Part shown: positions 32,494 to 44,622 of the stretch, in pieces
How positions within the stretch are numbered: position 1 is the stretch's first letter
How the letters are laid out: every line of letters begins with the position of its first letter
Assembly (NCBI GenBank): GCA_003013855.2
Contig: ML058548.1
Span: 868,001-932,000, forward strand
DNA length: 64,000 bases
Direction: 5' to 3'
Origin: Liriodendron chinense
Lineage: Eukaryota > Streptophyta > Magnoliopsida > Magnoliales > Magnoliaceae
The notes under the pieces: generated by a model
Told to the model about the DNA's origin: nothing
Databases searched by the model: none
Seen by the model: only the letters and a program-made list of their open reading frames with translations
Position numbers and translations under genes: made by a program

Positions 32494-33671
32494 ATGAAAG
32501 TAGAACGAAATATTAGGAGATCGGCCATATATTATGTAATGGTTGATGATGAATTATACCAAAATGGGGCCAATGAGGTATTACTCAAGTGTTTAGGAAA
32601 GAAAGAATCTGTGATGGTCATGGGAGAAGTCCATGAAGGGATTTGTGGGGCACACCTAGCTGGACGGAAGATAAGATTAACACTGAGATGCTATGGATAT
32701 TTTCGGTCAAGAATGGCAACCGATTGCGATCGATATGCCAAGGTTTGTGAAAAAATGTCAGAAGGCTGGACCAATACAGCATGTACCTGCCGTCGAAATG
32801 TATGCTGTGGTCAAGCCTTAGACATTTCGAGGATGGGCGATTGACTTAATTGGAATGATCCAACCAGCGTCTTTGAAACTAAACACTTATATCATCGTAG
32901 CTACTGAATATTTCAGAAAATGGGTTGAGGTCAAGCCGATGAAATGAGTTGGCCACAGGGAAATTATTAATTTTATCGAAACTCATATTATTCATAGGTT
33001 CGGTATCCCAAAGACTATTACAATGGACCGTGACACAGTTTTCTCTTCAAAAGAAGTAATAGCCATGGCTGAACGATATAAATTCAAGATCGTTCATTCT
33101 ACCTCATATTATGCACAGGCAAATGGACAAGCTGAGGTTAGTAATAAAGTGATTAAGAACATCATTCGAAAGATGATTGATGAAAATTCCAGAAATTGGA
33201 ATGAAAAGTTGTTGGAAGCATTATGGGCTTACCGAAATTCACCCCGTACAAGTACTGGAATAAGTCATTTTGCTCTAACATATGGGCACGATGTAGTATT
33301 GTCCATGGAAATCACTTGTTCCATCTTTGAGGGTGGCCCATCAAGCTCGTTTAACTCTTGATGAGTTCACTGAAGCAATGCTTGCTGAGCTTGAGGAATT
33401 CAATTAGGTGCAATTGAAAGCCCTTGATTCTCTTTTAGCCAACAAAGCCAAGGTCACTCGGGCATATAACAAAAAAGTAAAAGGAAAAGTCTTCGGACTG
33501 GGCGATAAAGTTTGGAAGACAGTGTTACCTCTTGGCCATAGAGATAGAACTCTGGGTAAATGGTCGCCCACTTGGGAAGGGACATATACTGTAATACAAG
33601 TCTTAAAAGGAGGAGCTTATCGATTGAATGATAAACATGGAATAATGGAAAAAGCTCCAATTAATGGTTAG
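32494..33671 (+). pseudogene. Integrase of the Tat-type element
   Basis: Inserts cDNA into the genome. The zinc-binding region has EVHEGICGAHLAGRK, with the CDRYAKVCEK cysteines. The DDE core follows: IIVATEYFRKWVEVKP, HRFGIPKTITMDRDTVFSSK, and ANGQAEVSNKVIKNIIRK with the catalytic Glu. The C-terminal part at 33408-33671 has KVFGLGDKVWK and KWSPTWEGTYTVIQVLKGGA, the GPY-like module. Frameshifts near 32760 and 33360 and a stop near 32945 disable it. Confidence 0.87.
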
Positions 33672-33679
33672 TTCTTAAA

Positions 33680-34130
33680 AATCTATTACCCTTCCTTATG
33701 GAAAGTGGTATATGGGCAAAATTTCTGATCAAAAGAGAAAGTTCTCTTCAAGCCAAAAGGACAGTTTTGAGCATGACAAACGGCTTATCGGCCGAATCAA
33801 GATTTAGCTTTTTTATTGCAAACTTCTAAAAGACAAGCTATCTGTTAAAAGAGATTAGTTTAAACCTTTCGAACTTCTCCAAAGCTTGGATTCTTCTTTA
33901 CTTGGACTTTTCTCTTTTATCTTGCTATTTTTCTCTATCAGCTATTTTTAAAGATAATCGATTTATGAGAACATCTTGCTCTGAAAGTATGTTTTCGGCC
34001 TCTGCCTTCCGAATAAAACTATCATCTAGCCAATCTTGATATAACATGATCTGAGATTGAATGAAGGTTTTCATGCCGTCCGGATCAGTAGTATCATGGC
34101 CAAAATAAAGGTGGTTAACTTCCTTTATGT
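33680..34130. other. Gap between pol and the antisense ORFs
   Basis: AT-rich with no domain on either strand. It separates the plus-strand pol from the minus-strand block. Confidence 0.45.
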
Positions 34131-34136
34131 CCTTTT

Positions 34137-34523
34137 CTAGCTTTCTTCGTTACATTCGAAGTGAACTGAGAATCGCCCGATTAAAATTATTTTCCCGAGT
34201 CTAGAAAGACGTTCCCAAGTTTCATCAGGATTAGTGCCCAATCGAACTAATCTTGCTTGGATTTTGTTGCTTTCCTTTAGAAGATGAGCATATTTTTCAA
34301 ACCTGGAACTTGCCATGAAGAAAGCATTACCGAATTCCTCCAATTTCGTAATAGCATCCAGTGTCGACTTCAAAACTGGATCATCTTGTGTCTATTTCAA
34401 AGCATCTCGGACGAATGGATATACATCAGAGAGCATGGAGAAATCACAAAAGTAAGATACACCCTTAGAAAGAATATTATTCAAAAGATCGAAATCATAA
34501 TCGCGGAAGAATTCGGCCGTCAT
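34137..34523 (-). pseudogene. Antisense ORF 3 of the Tat-type element, unknown product
   Basis: Start at 34523 (MTAEFFRDYDF); one in-frame TAG lies near 34394. After it come KSTLDAITKLEEFGNAFFMA and RFEKYAHLLKESNKIQ, a probably helical or coiled-coil region, then RLGTNPDETWERLSRLG. About 128 codons. No known domain is recognised. It is the antisense ORF nearest to integrase. Confidence 0.5.
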
Positions 34524-35073
34524 GACGAAATTCCTTTGGATGATATGAACATGGATGAGGCATAACCTCCTTTTATAAAGGTAGCCTTATAGTTATTGCA
34601 ACGTTTTGAATTTAAAAAACAGAAACATGCGGGTATCTTGGCAGTACATCCATATTAATTGGTACGTCGATTGCGATTATCCAGTGCATTTATTGTTTTA
34701 AAAGATCAAGGTATCATCATCACATGCTAATTGGTTTAAAAATGTGAAATTTCTTTTTAATATTATCTATATGACGTGTCTTCGACCGATTTTTCTTTAA
34801 ATCGGCTAAGTTTTTCAATAATAATTTCGGCTGATCTGGGTTACAAAAAGTTCGATCAAAACATCATGTTCCAATCGGAACCTACACCGCGGTTAATAAC
34901 ATGAATATTGATTTAAGAACCTCTATAACATTTAGTGTAAAAAAAAAAAAGGAGGCACGGATAAGAAAAAAAGAAAAGTTCATTGATAATTGAGCTCCTC
35001 GGCCGATTACATTGAAAAAGAAAGAAAAGAAAGGGAAAAGAACTAAAGAGGCTTGGGTGTTTGGTTGATATTT

Positions 35074-35738
35074 CTAAGCATGAGTTTGTTTGATGGCATC
35101 AAACTCCTGCTGGGCACGAGTTTTGACTACTTCAACATCCCTCATCTTAATGGTCCACAGACGACCGTTATCCATCACCCGATCAAGAAACCGAAAAACT
35201 TCTTGAACGTGATTACCTATATCACGAACTTGAGTTTCTGCATTTTTACGGCGAGTCTAGCTATGTTGGACGCGAGTTTGAAAGATTGCAATCTGGGATT
35301 GGATGAAGCTAAAGTCTCTTCTACATAAGATCCATCCTGGGGGCAAAAAACATCTTCGTTTTCACGAATGTCGACCTCTAAGTCCAATTTTTTAACTTGG
35401 TAAAGCTTCAGAAGAGTTTTGTCATAATGGTATTAACGAAACTAACGAAGACGATTGCCCTGCTTCAAGCGAATCATAAAGGGCAGGCAAGTTCTCGCAT
35501 ACAGAAACATATTCTTTCATAATGCCCTTGGTATGCTGAGCATCAAATTCAGCCCCAAAGAAGTTGCAAGATGCTTTTAAACTCGTCTTTTTTTCTTAGG
35601 AATAATCGTGGCTTGACGGATAATGAAACCCGTGTCAAACAGAAGAGATGATTGGCCGAAATCAGATAGTTCTTTGGAAATGGTATCTTTCAAGTAAGCC
35701 TTAGCTTGAGAAAGAAAAGGGTTGCTTGATGAGGCCAT
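35074..35738 (-). pseudogene. Antisense ORF 2 of the Tat-type element, unknown product
   Basis: Starts MASSSNPFLSQAKAYLKD at 35738 and continues KELSDFGQSSLLFDTGFIIR before frameshifts. The last part, in another frame, reads ETQVRDIGNHVQEVFRFLDR and then TRAQQEFDAIKQTHA before the stop at 35074. Mostly predicted helix; no named domain. It shares the MASSS start with antisense ORF 1. Confidence 0.5.
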
Positions 35739-38578
35739 TGATGCAAGAAGAAGATGTGAAGATATGTGATCATGAAGAAGGTTGTTCTTTTATAAGAATT
35801 GATGAACATGCATAGGTATTAATGAGTTGTGGTTGGTTATTTAACTGCAAGTGTCTGTCCACCTCCGGAGGAAGATGGACCGACCCTTCAATAATGGTGT
35901 CCATTCCGTAATATGCGTAGTAATGCTCATCATGGCAAGAAGAGATCGTTCAAGAAAAAGAAACATACATTTAGATATATCTGGCCGATTCATTTACAGT
36001 TAGAATTTAAAAGACGAAAATCGGCTAAGTACATCTTTGACTTTCTGTTGCCTTTCCTTCTTTTGCTGAAGAACTCGGCCTTGTTTTAAGACCAACTGTC
36101 TGGTCTCACCGACCGACCGAGCCTGAATCTGTGCCGGTTCGGTCAGGAGGTTTATGCTCCTTTTCTTCTCATTATACTTGCTCCTTTTTTCTACCCACTG
36201 CTTCTTAAGATTCTCTAAGTGCGCCTCCATGGTGTTTATCTCAGCATCCAAGGTCTTCACTCCAAAGGCATGACTTTCAAGTTCTTTTCGTTCGACCGAA
36301 AGTCTATCTCTAAGTAGTATTGCTTCAAGCATTTATGATTGAGTGTTCGTCTAAGCAGTTTCGAGTTGCGTTATACTAGAACTAAGCTCATGAGCTTCTT
36401 GAAGATGATCTAAAAATTCTCTAAGTATCGGCAAATGCAAATTAAGATTACCGTCGGATCGCGAACATATCTAGTATCGGTCGATGAGACCGATCATCTG
36501 TTTGATCAATTCATCAGAAGGTTCGGCCAAAAAACTCATTCATATCAATGCCTTAATCTCTTCTTTGAGTTGTTGGACCTCTGTCGAAAGAATTGGAGAT
36601 TCTGAAACAACAATCTCAGTCATCCAAAGACTTCTTTAAAGAGTTTAGGATTTCGTCAATCGGCGAAAATTCCATCTCTAAATCAAGAGCGACGATGGGG
36701 TTGACCTCAGGAGTAGAAAACATGGGATCAGATGGTAGAGTAGCAACACTAAGAGGATGAGTTGAGGTTTTGGGGGACTCAGTTTGTTCTCCAAGATTGC
36801 CTAATGGATCAGTTGGGAGTATAGGCTGGCTAGGAGACAAATCATTCATTGGAATATTTGTGGGATGTTCAGCAGCCGGTTGTTGAACTGAAGGCAGAAT
36901 TTGTGTATCAATATCTCTGACCAACATGATTGAACCATCATCCGGCCTTAAAGATGGAAGAGGAGATGTTTCTATTAAAGGCAAGGGAGTATCAAGGGTT
37001 GGAGCTGGAAGACCGGAGTCAGTCTGTTCTTCTAATTCTCGAGATTCTTCAACAATGACTATTCTTTAAGAATAACCTTCTAATCCTCCAGTTAATCTCA
37101 ACCGCCTCCGAGTTTTCTTTGAGGCAGGAGAAGAAAGGATAGTTACAGGAATTGCAGGAGAAGATTCTGTATGGACATTTGTTTCTAGAGGGAGATCTTT
37201 CTCGAAGGTCATCCCATAAAGGTCATCATCGCTATCGTTGACATCCAAGGGTATCGTCGTGAAAAGAGCTGCTTCATCACGATCGGTCCCACTTGCAAAA
37301 CTAGTGATGACGTCTGGAGCCTTAGCAGCATCGGCCGTAACGGCTGGATGGTCCCTCTGGTTCGTTGGTCCCGATGCATTTGTTGTTTATTTTTAAATGT
37401 GTGATGTTATTAGACAAGTCGTTTCTTTCTCGACCGATGAAATCTGATCTGTGGTCTCTGCACCTTCTGTCGTCGACCGACTCTCGGCTTGAACTTCGAG
37501 AGGATGATGTGTGGGGACATTGGCATATGTTAACTCTCGAAGTACTACACGAAAAGAAGAGGATGAAAGATTGGATTATGAATATAGTAAAAGAGATAAA
37601 AAGAGGAAGAAAATAAACCACCTAAGTTAAAGCGAACGACCGTTGTCACAAATCGGTCATCTATCAACCGAGGATTGGTGATGATTTTTGCAAGTGGCTG
37701 AATAGAAGATGGAAATGGTGGCGGATTCAGCCGATAAGGTTTATCGTATCGCTCATCAAAAGGTAAATGCGGATCGTTCAAAGCTTCTCTATCTGCCAAC
37801 CATCTATTTTGACAGTGACTTTCATGAATTCTCTGTGCCTCTCAATTCCTTTTTCTATCTCCCAAGCATAATGTCGAGGAGTAAATCTAGGGTGATAGAT
37901 GGTATTGAAGTATGTCTCTCAAGCCTTTATTTCTTCAGCGAGATTTTTACCTGACTGAGTTGATGAAGTCTTTTTTTGTCTTAGAAGAAGGAACGATAAT
38001 TTCGGGGCGATACGAAGGAGGAATGGGTGGTTTCGAAAGAGGAGAAGGTAAAGGACCTATTTGGCTGATTTTAGTCACACTGGGGACTAAGAAACTGGTT
38101 TTAGAAGGATATTTAATGGGTATCACCCGAAGAGGCATCACGGCTAATGGTTCAGAGTCGGGCTCGGATGGGCGTGTTTCCTCAGAAGAGGATGGAGGAG
38201 CATGAGTTTCTAAATCGGTCGAACTTAAAGATGGAGTATGATTGGGCTGAGAAATTTTCTTGGGTGTTCTTCCCCTTTTGGGCTTAGGAACTTGAGCTAA
38301 AGCAGGAGCAGCGGCTGATCTCTTCCTGGTGGAATGTTGGCCGATTGCAGTATCCTTCGTTGGTTTTGCTTTTTTCTCCTAACCCTTCTTTGTAACAGGT
38401 TTTATCCTGGGTGGTTCCACCAACAAGGCGAATTTGGCTGTTGTGACTCCTTGTGATTGAAGAATGATTCTTTGGTAACATCCATTCCACCATTCGACGA
38501 AGGCCTCTAGGACACTCGGTCGGTCGACGAATTCTTTAAGTTCGATGTTGGCTTTGGTATCCTCATAAAAAGTATTGA

Positions 38579-40219
38579 TGTTCACTCCCCAAGTGTAGGG
38601 TTGCGAAGTAGTAATAATTTGGAAAGACCGAATATCATTCCCACAGAGATTTATGAATGGGTATTCTCAGAATTTAACTAAAACGACTAATAATTAAGAT
38701 TCTATTAAGAACTAAGCTAGAAAATAGTGATTTGGATTTAAACAGTGAATGTGTAAGGTAATATCAATCTAAAAAGGCACTAGAGCGCCAAGGATCCACT
38801 TTTGATAAGTTTCAATGCATCAACACAACTAGGTCTCTCATAACTCAATCGGAATCGAATTCATATCTCTATCCAATCAGAATATAGAGCGGTTTAATCA
38901 ATTATCTAAAACAGTTGCTTATTCATTGATTCGATTCCCACAACAATGCTCAGGCCTTGGGCATACTCAATTGTGTAGGCCAAGCCTCTTTCCAATCTAG
39001 TTGAGATTCACAACCATAGCTTTCATCAAATCCTGTCACTAGACTTGATTATAATCAATTATTAGAACTCTAATTAAATCAAAATCAATCAGCAAACAAC
39101 TAATTCAGATTATAATAAAAGATAAGAACTTTAGTTGAATGAGCTCCCACATGAAGATCAAGCCATTGTACACAAGGCAATCAAAGGGTCTACCATGCCC
39201 GGAGTCGATGGTAGATCAATGAACTACGCAAGCATAAACAATGCTCAGAAGGTAAGCTACCAAGCTTAGAATCACTAAGAATCACATGAGCCCGGAGTCA
39301 TCAAGAGATCAAAGTAAAACCAAACTAGTACTTGATTCAAACTCACATTAAATTAAAATTCCTCAATTAAATCATAAAAAGGAAACCTAGGTTGCATTAA
39401 TCCATCAAAAATGAATCAAAAGCTTCACCTCTTAGCCCTATCCAAGAGGTTTTAGTTCATCTCTAACATCCATGAACTAGAAGCCTCAAAAACATAAAAA
39501 CAAATAAAACAGTAAGAAAACTAAGAAAGCTCGAAGTAGAATCCGTCTCCCAAGCAATCCCACGTCCTCCCCTCCTCTAGTATGAAGAGAAGAAGTCCTT
39601 TTATAGCTTGGAAGTGTCCATTGCGTAAGAATGTTCCAGAATTCGTGTAAAAATACGCACTTGCGCAGAGAATTTCGCCCAAAATAGAAAGCTTGTTGTT
39701 TACACATGGCCGACCAGTCCAAACCGGTCGGACTGGGCTGTCTGACCGATCTTGACCGGTCGGACCTCTCTGTTTGATAGTCCAGGGAGTGCAATAGAGG
39801 GCCGACCTGTTGGCCGACCGGTCTTGACCGGTCGGACTGGTTTAGCCGACCAGTCACGACCGGTCGGACTGTGCTGTTCTCCATCCCGCAGCTTCCAATG
39901 ATGTGGCCGACCAATCACGACCGGTCAGGCTTCCTTGGCCGACCGGTCAAGACCGGTCGGACTGCTTTTCTTTCTCCTTTTTCTTACTTTCTTTCTTCTT
40001 TTCTTTCTTTTCTTTTCTCTCCTTGCTTTCTTCTCCCTTTGGCCCACCTTGGGTCTTCATCCAAGGCTCTTAAATAAACCCTTTTGGTTTCCTATTGGGT
40101 GAAGTGCACTCTTATCCCTGCAATCACAAAACATGCATTGAATTAGTCCTTTAAACATGTAAACCGTGCATAATGAGTGATGAATTAGGATTAGAATATG
40201 CACAATTAAGAGCTCAACA
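38579..40219 (-). mobile_element. Solo LTR (1641 bp) with target duplication ATTGA, inside antisense ORF 1
   Basis: TG...CA ends: it begins TGTTCACTCCCC on plus and ends GAGCTCAACA. ATTGA is repeated exactly at 38574-38578 and 40220-40224. It is the same family, in opposite orientation, as the LTR at 62453-64000. Flanking coding sequence is continuous across it. Confidence 0.9.
39709..39963. repeat. GACCGGTC palindrome cluster in the solo LTR
   Basis: Eight CCGGTC words by my count, several paired as GACCGGTCTTGACCGGTCGG, separated by unrelated 25-60-bp spacers. The neighbouring LTR sequence is not GC-rich. Confidence 0.85.
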
Positions 40220-41841
40220 ATTGAGACCAAGATAATTCTTATTGTCATAAAGAATTTCACAAATATAAGGGGGGTGATTGAGAGTTTTCTGAGTACCAGG
40301 ACATGGAATGCCATGAATAAGGCCGAACTGCTAGGCGAATAGGTTGGGATAGTATTGCTCAACTCCAGCTTTTTTGTTGGTACCCAAATCAATGATACCA
40401 CCCTAAGGAAGATCTCTTGCTATTAAAAAATTCTCCCCAACTTGGTTATCAAAGATATAGTGGCTTAATCTTCCGCGTCGGCTACACCAGTAAGTCACGC
40501 TGGACCAAAATCCCATTTGCAGAATGGTGTGAAGGAGCGAGAAATCTTATCTGTATTAAGAGTAAGGAATAGATTGCCCAAATATACAGAGAAGTCGTGC
40601 GCTTTCGCTTCATACTTTAAGTTGCGATGGCTGTAGGATGTATAAACTTCGTTCTAAGGAAAGCCATCGACTAAAGTGGAACTGAAATATTCAACGAGCC
40701 ACATCTGAACTAGCCAGAGAGGGCCACCACTATGATAAACACCTTTAGAGGTTACATCGTACATGCTTCAATATAAATGCCCTAAAACAAATGGAGCAAG
40801 GGCTAATTTGCGGCCTTGGACGAGTGCTTCAGCCAACAAAATGTACTCGTGTGTAATGTTAAGAGCATTCACACATAAAAGATGTCAGCAAATCCAGAAT
40901 AGGAAAAAAGTTGTGAGTTCTTCGTATTCTACTAGGCCTTCTTCTTTCCTGAAATTGGTCAGAAAAAGAGAATATGCTTTGCTAGCATGAGTTACGAATT
41001 CTTTTTCTTCATCCTTGGCAAAATTTGAAAAAACGATGTCACCGAAAGGTAGTAGATGGGTGAAAGAAAAAATGTCCATAATCGTAGGACTCATCACGCC
41101 ACATCTGAAGAAGAAAGAGTTAGTGGATCTGCTCCAAAATATAGAAGTTGCAGATAAAAGGGCCGGATTTACTTTGAAATGAATTGTAGACAATTTAATA
41201 CATTCGTAAACACCCATCTCTTGTCAGGTATCTTTAAATTGGCCCTCCATGCGCTCAAACCATATTTTCCAATCTGGAAGAGGAGTCGGCCAGGATCGGG
41301 GGTGTTTCAAAGCATTCTGAGGTTCAGGAAGTGAAACTTCCAGTAGAAGTATTTCTTCACCGGGGCATATAGGAAATAACAAATTCAAAGAAGAAATATC
41401 ATCGGCTTTAACCCCTGGGAGAAATAAAGGGCCTAGATGATAGAATTTCCTTCCTTCTACCTCTGTGGTAAACATTACTTCATTCGTATAGAGATCGGCC
41501 AGATTATCCAGGCATCAATCACTTTAGCAAGATCAAACGAGGAAGAAGAAGAAGAAGCCATTTGCAGAGAATTGTGAAAGAAGGAAAATGAGAATGAAAT
41601 TTGAATTTCGTTGGTCGAGGGAGTATTAATGTTGGGTCATGATGGCGATTCGATTAAACATAAAGGTTTGATACTTGGCAAAATGGGGTTCAACCCGTCC
41701 AAAAGCAATCATCCGACGAAAATCGAAGTCAATGATATATTTTAAATCTGCGTTCGACATGTGGCAAGAAGAGACGGCAGCATTTAATAAAGCGTCCGTC
41801 GTCCATCACAAGCCATCTCCTCTCTTTTCAAAAGAGAAATC

Positions 41842-41857
41842 GGCGTGGGGGGGCAAA
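41842..41857 (+). promoter_or_regulatory. G-rich tract (PPT position) before the 3' LTR
   Basis: GGCGTGGGGGGGCAAA lies directly before the LTR start, where plus-strand DNA synthesis is primed. Confidence 0.6.
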
Positions 41858-42822
41858 TGTTATACCCTAATTCTACTGATATGGGTAAAGAACCAATCGA
41901 AAGTAGACACGTAAGTAAATAACTGTGAGATGTATACGGCCACGACGAAGTTCCTAATGATACAGTTGGCATCGGTCTGAAACGCTACGACACTAAGTGC
42001 AGAGGCAAACGTGGCCAGGTCAGCGAGCGATTATCATAAAGGAGAAATCTGGAAGAGGAATAGTGGGCGAGTGGTCGAAGTAAACGGTTAGTAGTAGAAG
42101 TATCTGGATGGGCGATCAAAGTTATAAAAGTAGTAGGAGAACGACAAAGTAAAAGGTCGAGCACCAACCAAATCAATCTATCTTTCCAATCTACAAAATC
42201 CTTCATATTTCAGAGTTTAATCAATCCATTTTTTTACAGTCCAAGTACATTTGTATTTCTTAAAGTACGCGCTCCGACATCTATCAAGTCAAGATTACAT
42301 TATCGTTTCCAAGCTTATTCAGGTTCTTCGTCTACTGGTTATTTACGTTTCTTAGCGTATTCAGTTCCCTTTATTCTCTTTAGCATTAAACATACTTTTT
42401 CATTTTGATAGCATAATCTCTGAAATTACTTTCATAGCAGTAAGTTTTACGATCAGTAAAGTTTCGTTTCACAATCTCAGCGAAGATCGCCCACACGGTC
42501 GATTATAAATTCTTTTCTTTACATCCTTTAAAAGTAGCACTAAGAGGAATCTTTTCGCTTGGAAAGTAAAGTTGCAATCCACTTTCTGGAGGACGAACCT
42601 CACCCTCCGAACATCGCCTGATCAATTTCATTAAGCAACTGAGCAAGGGGCTAGTTGGGCAACCGATCTCTACAGATCTCAATTATATATGGTCGATCAC
42701 GACGTATCTGCCTTCCCTGGCGCTCGGGATCATTTTTGTTCAGTTGGAATCGAGCCGCAAAAATCGATTCTGACATGCCCACACACACATCACACGCATG
42801 GCTGAGGAAAAACTCCGCAACA
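41858..42822 (+). repeat. 3' LTR of the Tat-type element (965 bp)
   Basis: TGTTATACCC...CCGCAACA. It contains about 235 bp (roughly 42246-42481) that the 5' LTR lacks. Confidence 0.88.
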
Positions 42823-42827
42823 ACTTG

Positions 42828-43450
42828 TATGCCACAATTGTACAATTTCTTATTTTTGTAAGTTCCTGCGTATCATCACGCAATGCCAGAGTATAATAGT
42901 TTTTCTTCTTACTAAGTTGGGTGAACCATCACATCGTAACCTTTGAATGATTCTTTTCCCAAATTTCTTCCCGTAGAAGTGGGCTGTGAGCCTCCTTTGG
43001 GATTCACCCATTGGTACAAGAACCAAAGACAAAATCGTCATGGTACGAACTTCGACCTGACAATAAAAAGAGAAAAGAAAAAAGAAAAAGCAAGCATCCC
43101 CGTGCAGAGTCGTCCTCAAAGAATGCTCCTTTCGCACTTTTAAAATTTCCCATTGGAAACAACGTCATCTGGTAGCTTTTTTATATGTTGTTACACAGAT
43201 AGCTGGATTCTGAGAAAAACTCCAATACAGCTACTTGATTGGAGAAAAGCGGAGAGGAGTCGGAAGCATCCATCTCGTAAGGTATGATTAAAAAAAAAAA
43301 AAAAAAAAACCATTTCCTGTTGAGGCATGTTCGTGATGTCCGGGGCATGTTCATGATTTATTCTACTTAATAAATTGTCTCTATTATGTGTTTGATCGGG
43401 GCTTGTTAGTTGTCATGTGAGGCATTGTCAAAATACACTCAATTTCTCTC
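42828..43450. other. No gene recognised; A-run near 43290
   Basis: Right flank of the Tat-type element. A run of about 20 A lies near 43290. No supported coding sequence. Confidence 0.5.
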
Positions 43451-43453
43451 TTA

Positions 43454-43663
43454 GTGCCGTTTGGATACCAACAAATAAGTGACTTTTTCTACTTACAGCA
43501 GTATATAAATAACTTATTTTAGATTAGTTTGGTTTATGATCACTTATAAGCAACCTTTCTCATTTAAAGTTACTTGATTACTTCAGTTTAATAAGTAGAA
43601 ATCAAGATGAGCTACTTAGGCATAAGTAGCTTATCTTAAGTAGCTTATGATTCAAATGTGCCC
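43454..43663. mobile_element. Tourist-like (PIF/Harbinger) MITE, 210 bp, TTA duplication
   Basis: Ends GTGCCGTTTGGATA and ATTCAAATGTGCCC are imperfect inverted repeats. TTA flanks both ends (43451-43453 and 43664-43666). It is the short relative of the element at 8339-9019. Confidence 0.75.
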
Positions 43664-43669
43664 TTAATG

Positions 43670-44610
43670 CCTGAGGTGGTTTGCCTCTCAGGTCAAGACA
43701 GTTCCCATGACAGTACCTTCAAAACAACCATTACGTGTGGGTCCAACCCTTAAGTGTGTATGGCATCAAGCATGTCCAAAGAATTTCCCTCACTGTAAAA
43801 GTTGGATTCCCCAAAAATAATGTTGATCCAACACCATCAGTGGACCAACGTGTGAATTTGGAGATTTTTGGGTGTTTGTCCATTGTCCTGTGTGGCCCAC
43901 ATAATTACTTTCTTTGTGTGGTCCACATAATAATTAGATAGGCGATACCGTTTATAACTTAAAGCATGGTTCGGATGGCACACACGTAAAATGGTGGACC
44001 TTATATAGGCAGTAGTGCACAAGAAGGTGAACAAGCTGGTAGGTGAATAACTTACATGGTTAGGTTAATAAGTGTTTACCTACAGGCGAATAACACAGGA
44101 TAAACCTAGGACTTCTAGTGTAAACAACTTCTTTCCTCTAAAGCCCAGGTGTTTATTGAGTTGAGACTCTTGGTTGGATTGTGACAACTCATCTGCAACA
44201 TTCATGGCCTACTTTAGTGGAATCAACTTCCTAACCGTCTGATCTTTCTATTGTCTTAGTATTCTTAAATAGATCAATAAAACTTTTAATAAAAATTCTA
44301 GCTTATATTTTATTCATTTTTTAAATATAATTTATTTATTTTATCACTAATGCATGGATTGTTAATTTGTGTCAAGCAAACACCCAATAGCACTATTCAC
44401 ACTACATTAATATAGGGATGGTTAGTATGACTGTCAAATGCCAAATATTCATTGTCACTACGACGCTAGTTATCATAAAATCATAAAATATCCCTGTCCA
44501 GGGGACTCCATCCATGCAACACTAGCGCCCGAAGGGACCCTAAAGTTTGTCATGCAATAAACATCTCATCGTTCATCGCCACCTTACAGTAGAAACTCTG
44601 ATCCTCCCTT
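43670..44610. other. No gene recognised
   Basis: Around 43733-43940 there are MITE-like words (GTGGGTCCAACC, GTGTGGCCCACATAATTA, GTGTGGTCCACATAATAATT) but no definable element ends. The rest is AT-rich without coding potential. Confidence 0.4.
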
Positions 44611-44622
44611 GATTCTTGGCGG

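Larger units (their letters stand above)
36000..41561 (-). pseudogene. Antisense ORF 1: plant mobile domain protein, split by a solo LTR
   Basis: Starts MASSSSSSFDLAKVIDAW at 41561. The plant mobile domain (PMD, aminotransferase-like) follows in pieces: LYTNEVMFTTEVEG, NPALLSATSIFWSRSTNSF, and FRCGVMSPTIMDIFSFTHLL. On the far side of a stop comes LAEALVQGRKLALAPFVLGH, then GGPLWLVQMWLVEYFSSTL. The solo LTR at 38579-40219 interrupts next; coding resumes with EFVDRPSVLEAFVEWWNGCY. From 38400 down to about 36600 the minus strand is Pro/Ser-rich and looks disordered. A helical coiled-coil-like C-terminus (MEAHLENLKKQWVEKRSKYN) ends at 36000. Whether the disordered and coiled-coil parts belong to the same protein is inference. 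Several stops and frameshifts. Confidence 0.72.
26000..42822 (+). mobile_element. Tat-type Ty3/gypsy retrotransposon, 16.8 kb, with target duplication ACTTG
   Basis: LTRs at 26000-26729 and 41858-42822 both start TGTTATACCCTAATTCTAC and end GCAACA. ACTTG flanks the element exactly (25995-25999 and 42823-42827). Order on plus: LTR, primer-binding site, gag, protease, reverse transcriptase, RNase H regions, integrase. Then come 8 kb holding three minus-strand ORFs, a G-rich tract and the LTR. This layout (long element, extra antisense ORFs between integrase and 3' LTR) is known for the Tat clade. All frames are broken, and a solo LTR (38579-40219) has inserted into it, so it is an old copy. Confidence 0.92.

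Noticed and set aside
37365..38205. Plus-strand ORFs between the integrase and the 3' LTR of the Tat-type element
   Set aside because: They are mirrors of the Pro/Ser-rich minus-strand antisense ORF and carry no domain.
39709..39963. CRISPR-like array (repeats with unique spacers)
   Set aside because: Repeat words vary, spacers are irregular, the location is inside a plant LTR with a target duplication, and the same cluster recurs in another LTR copy.
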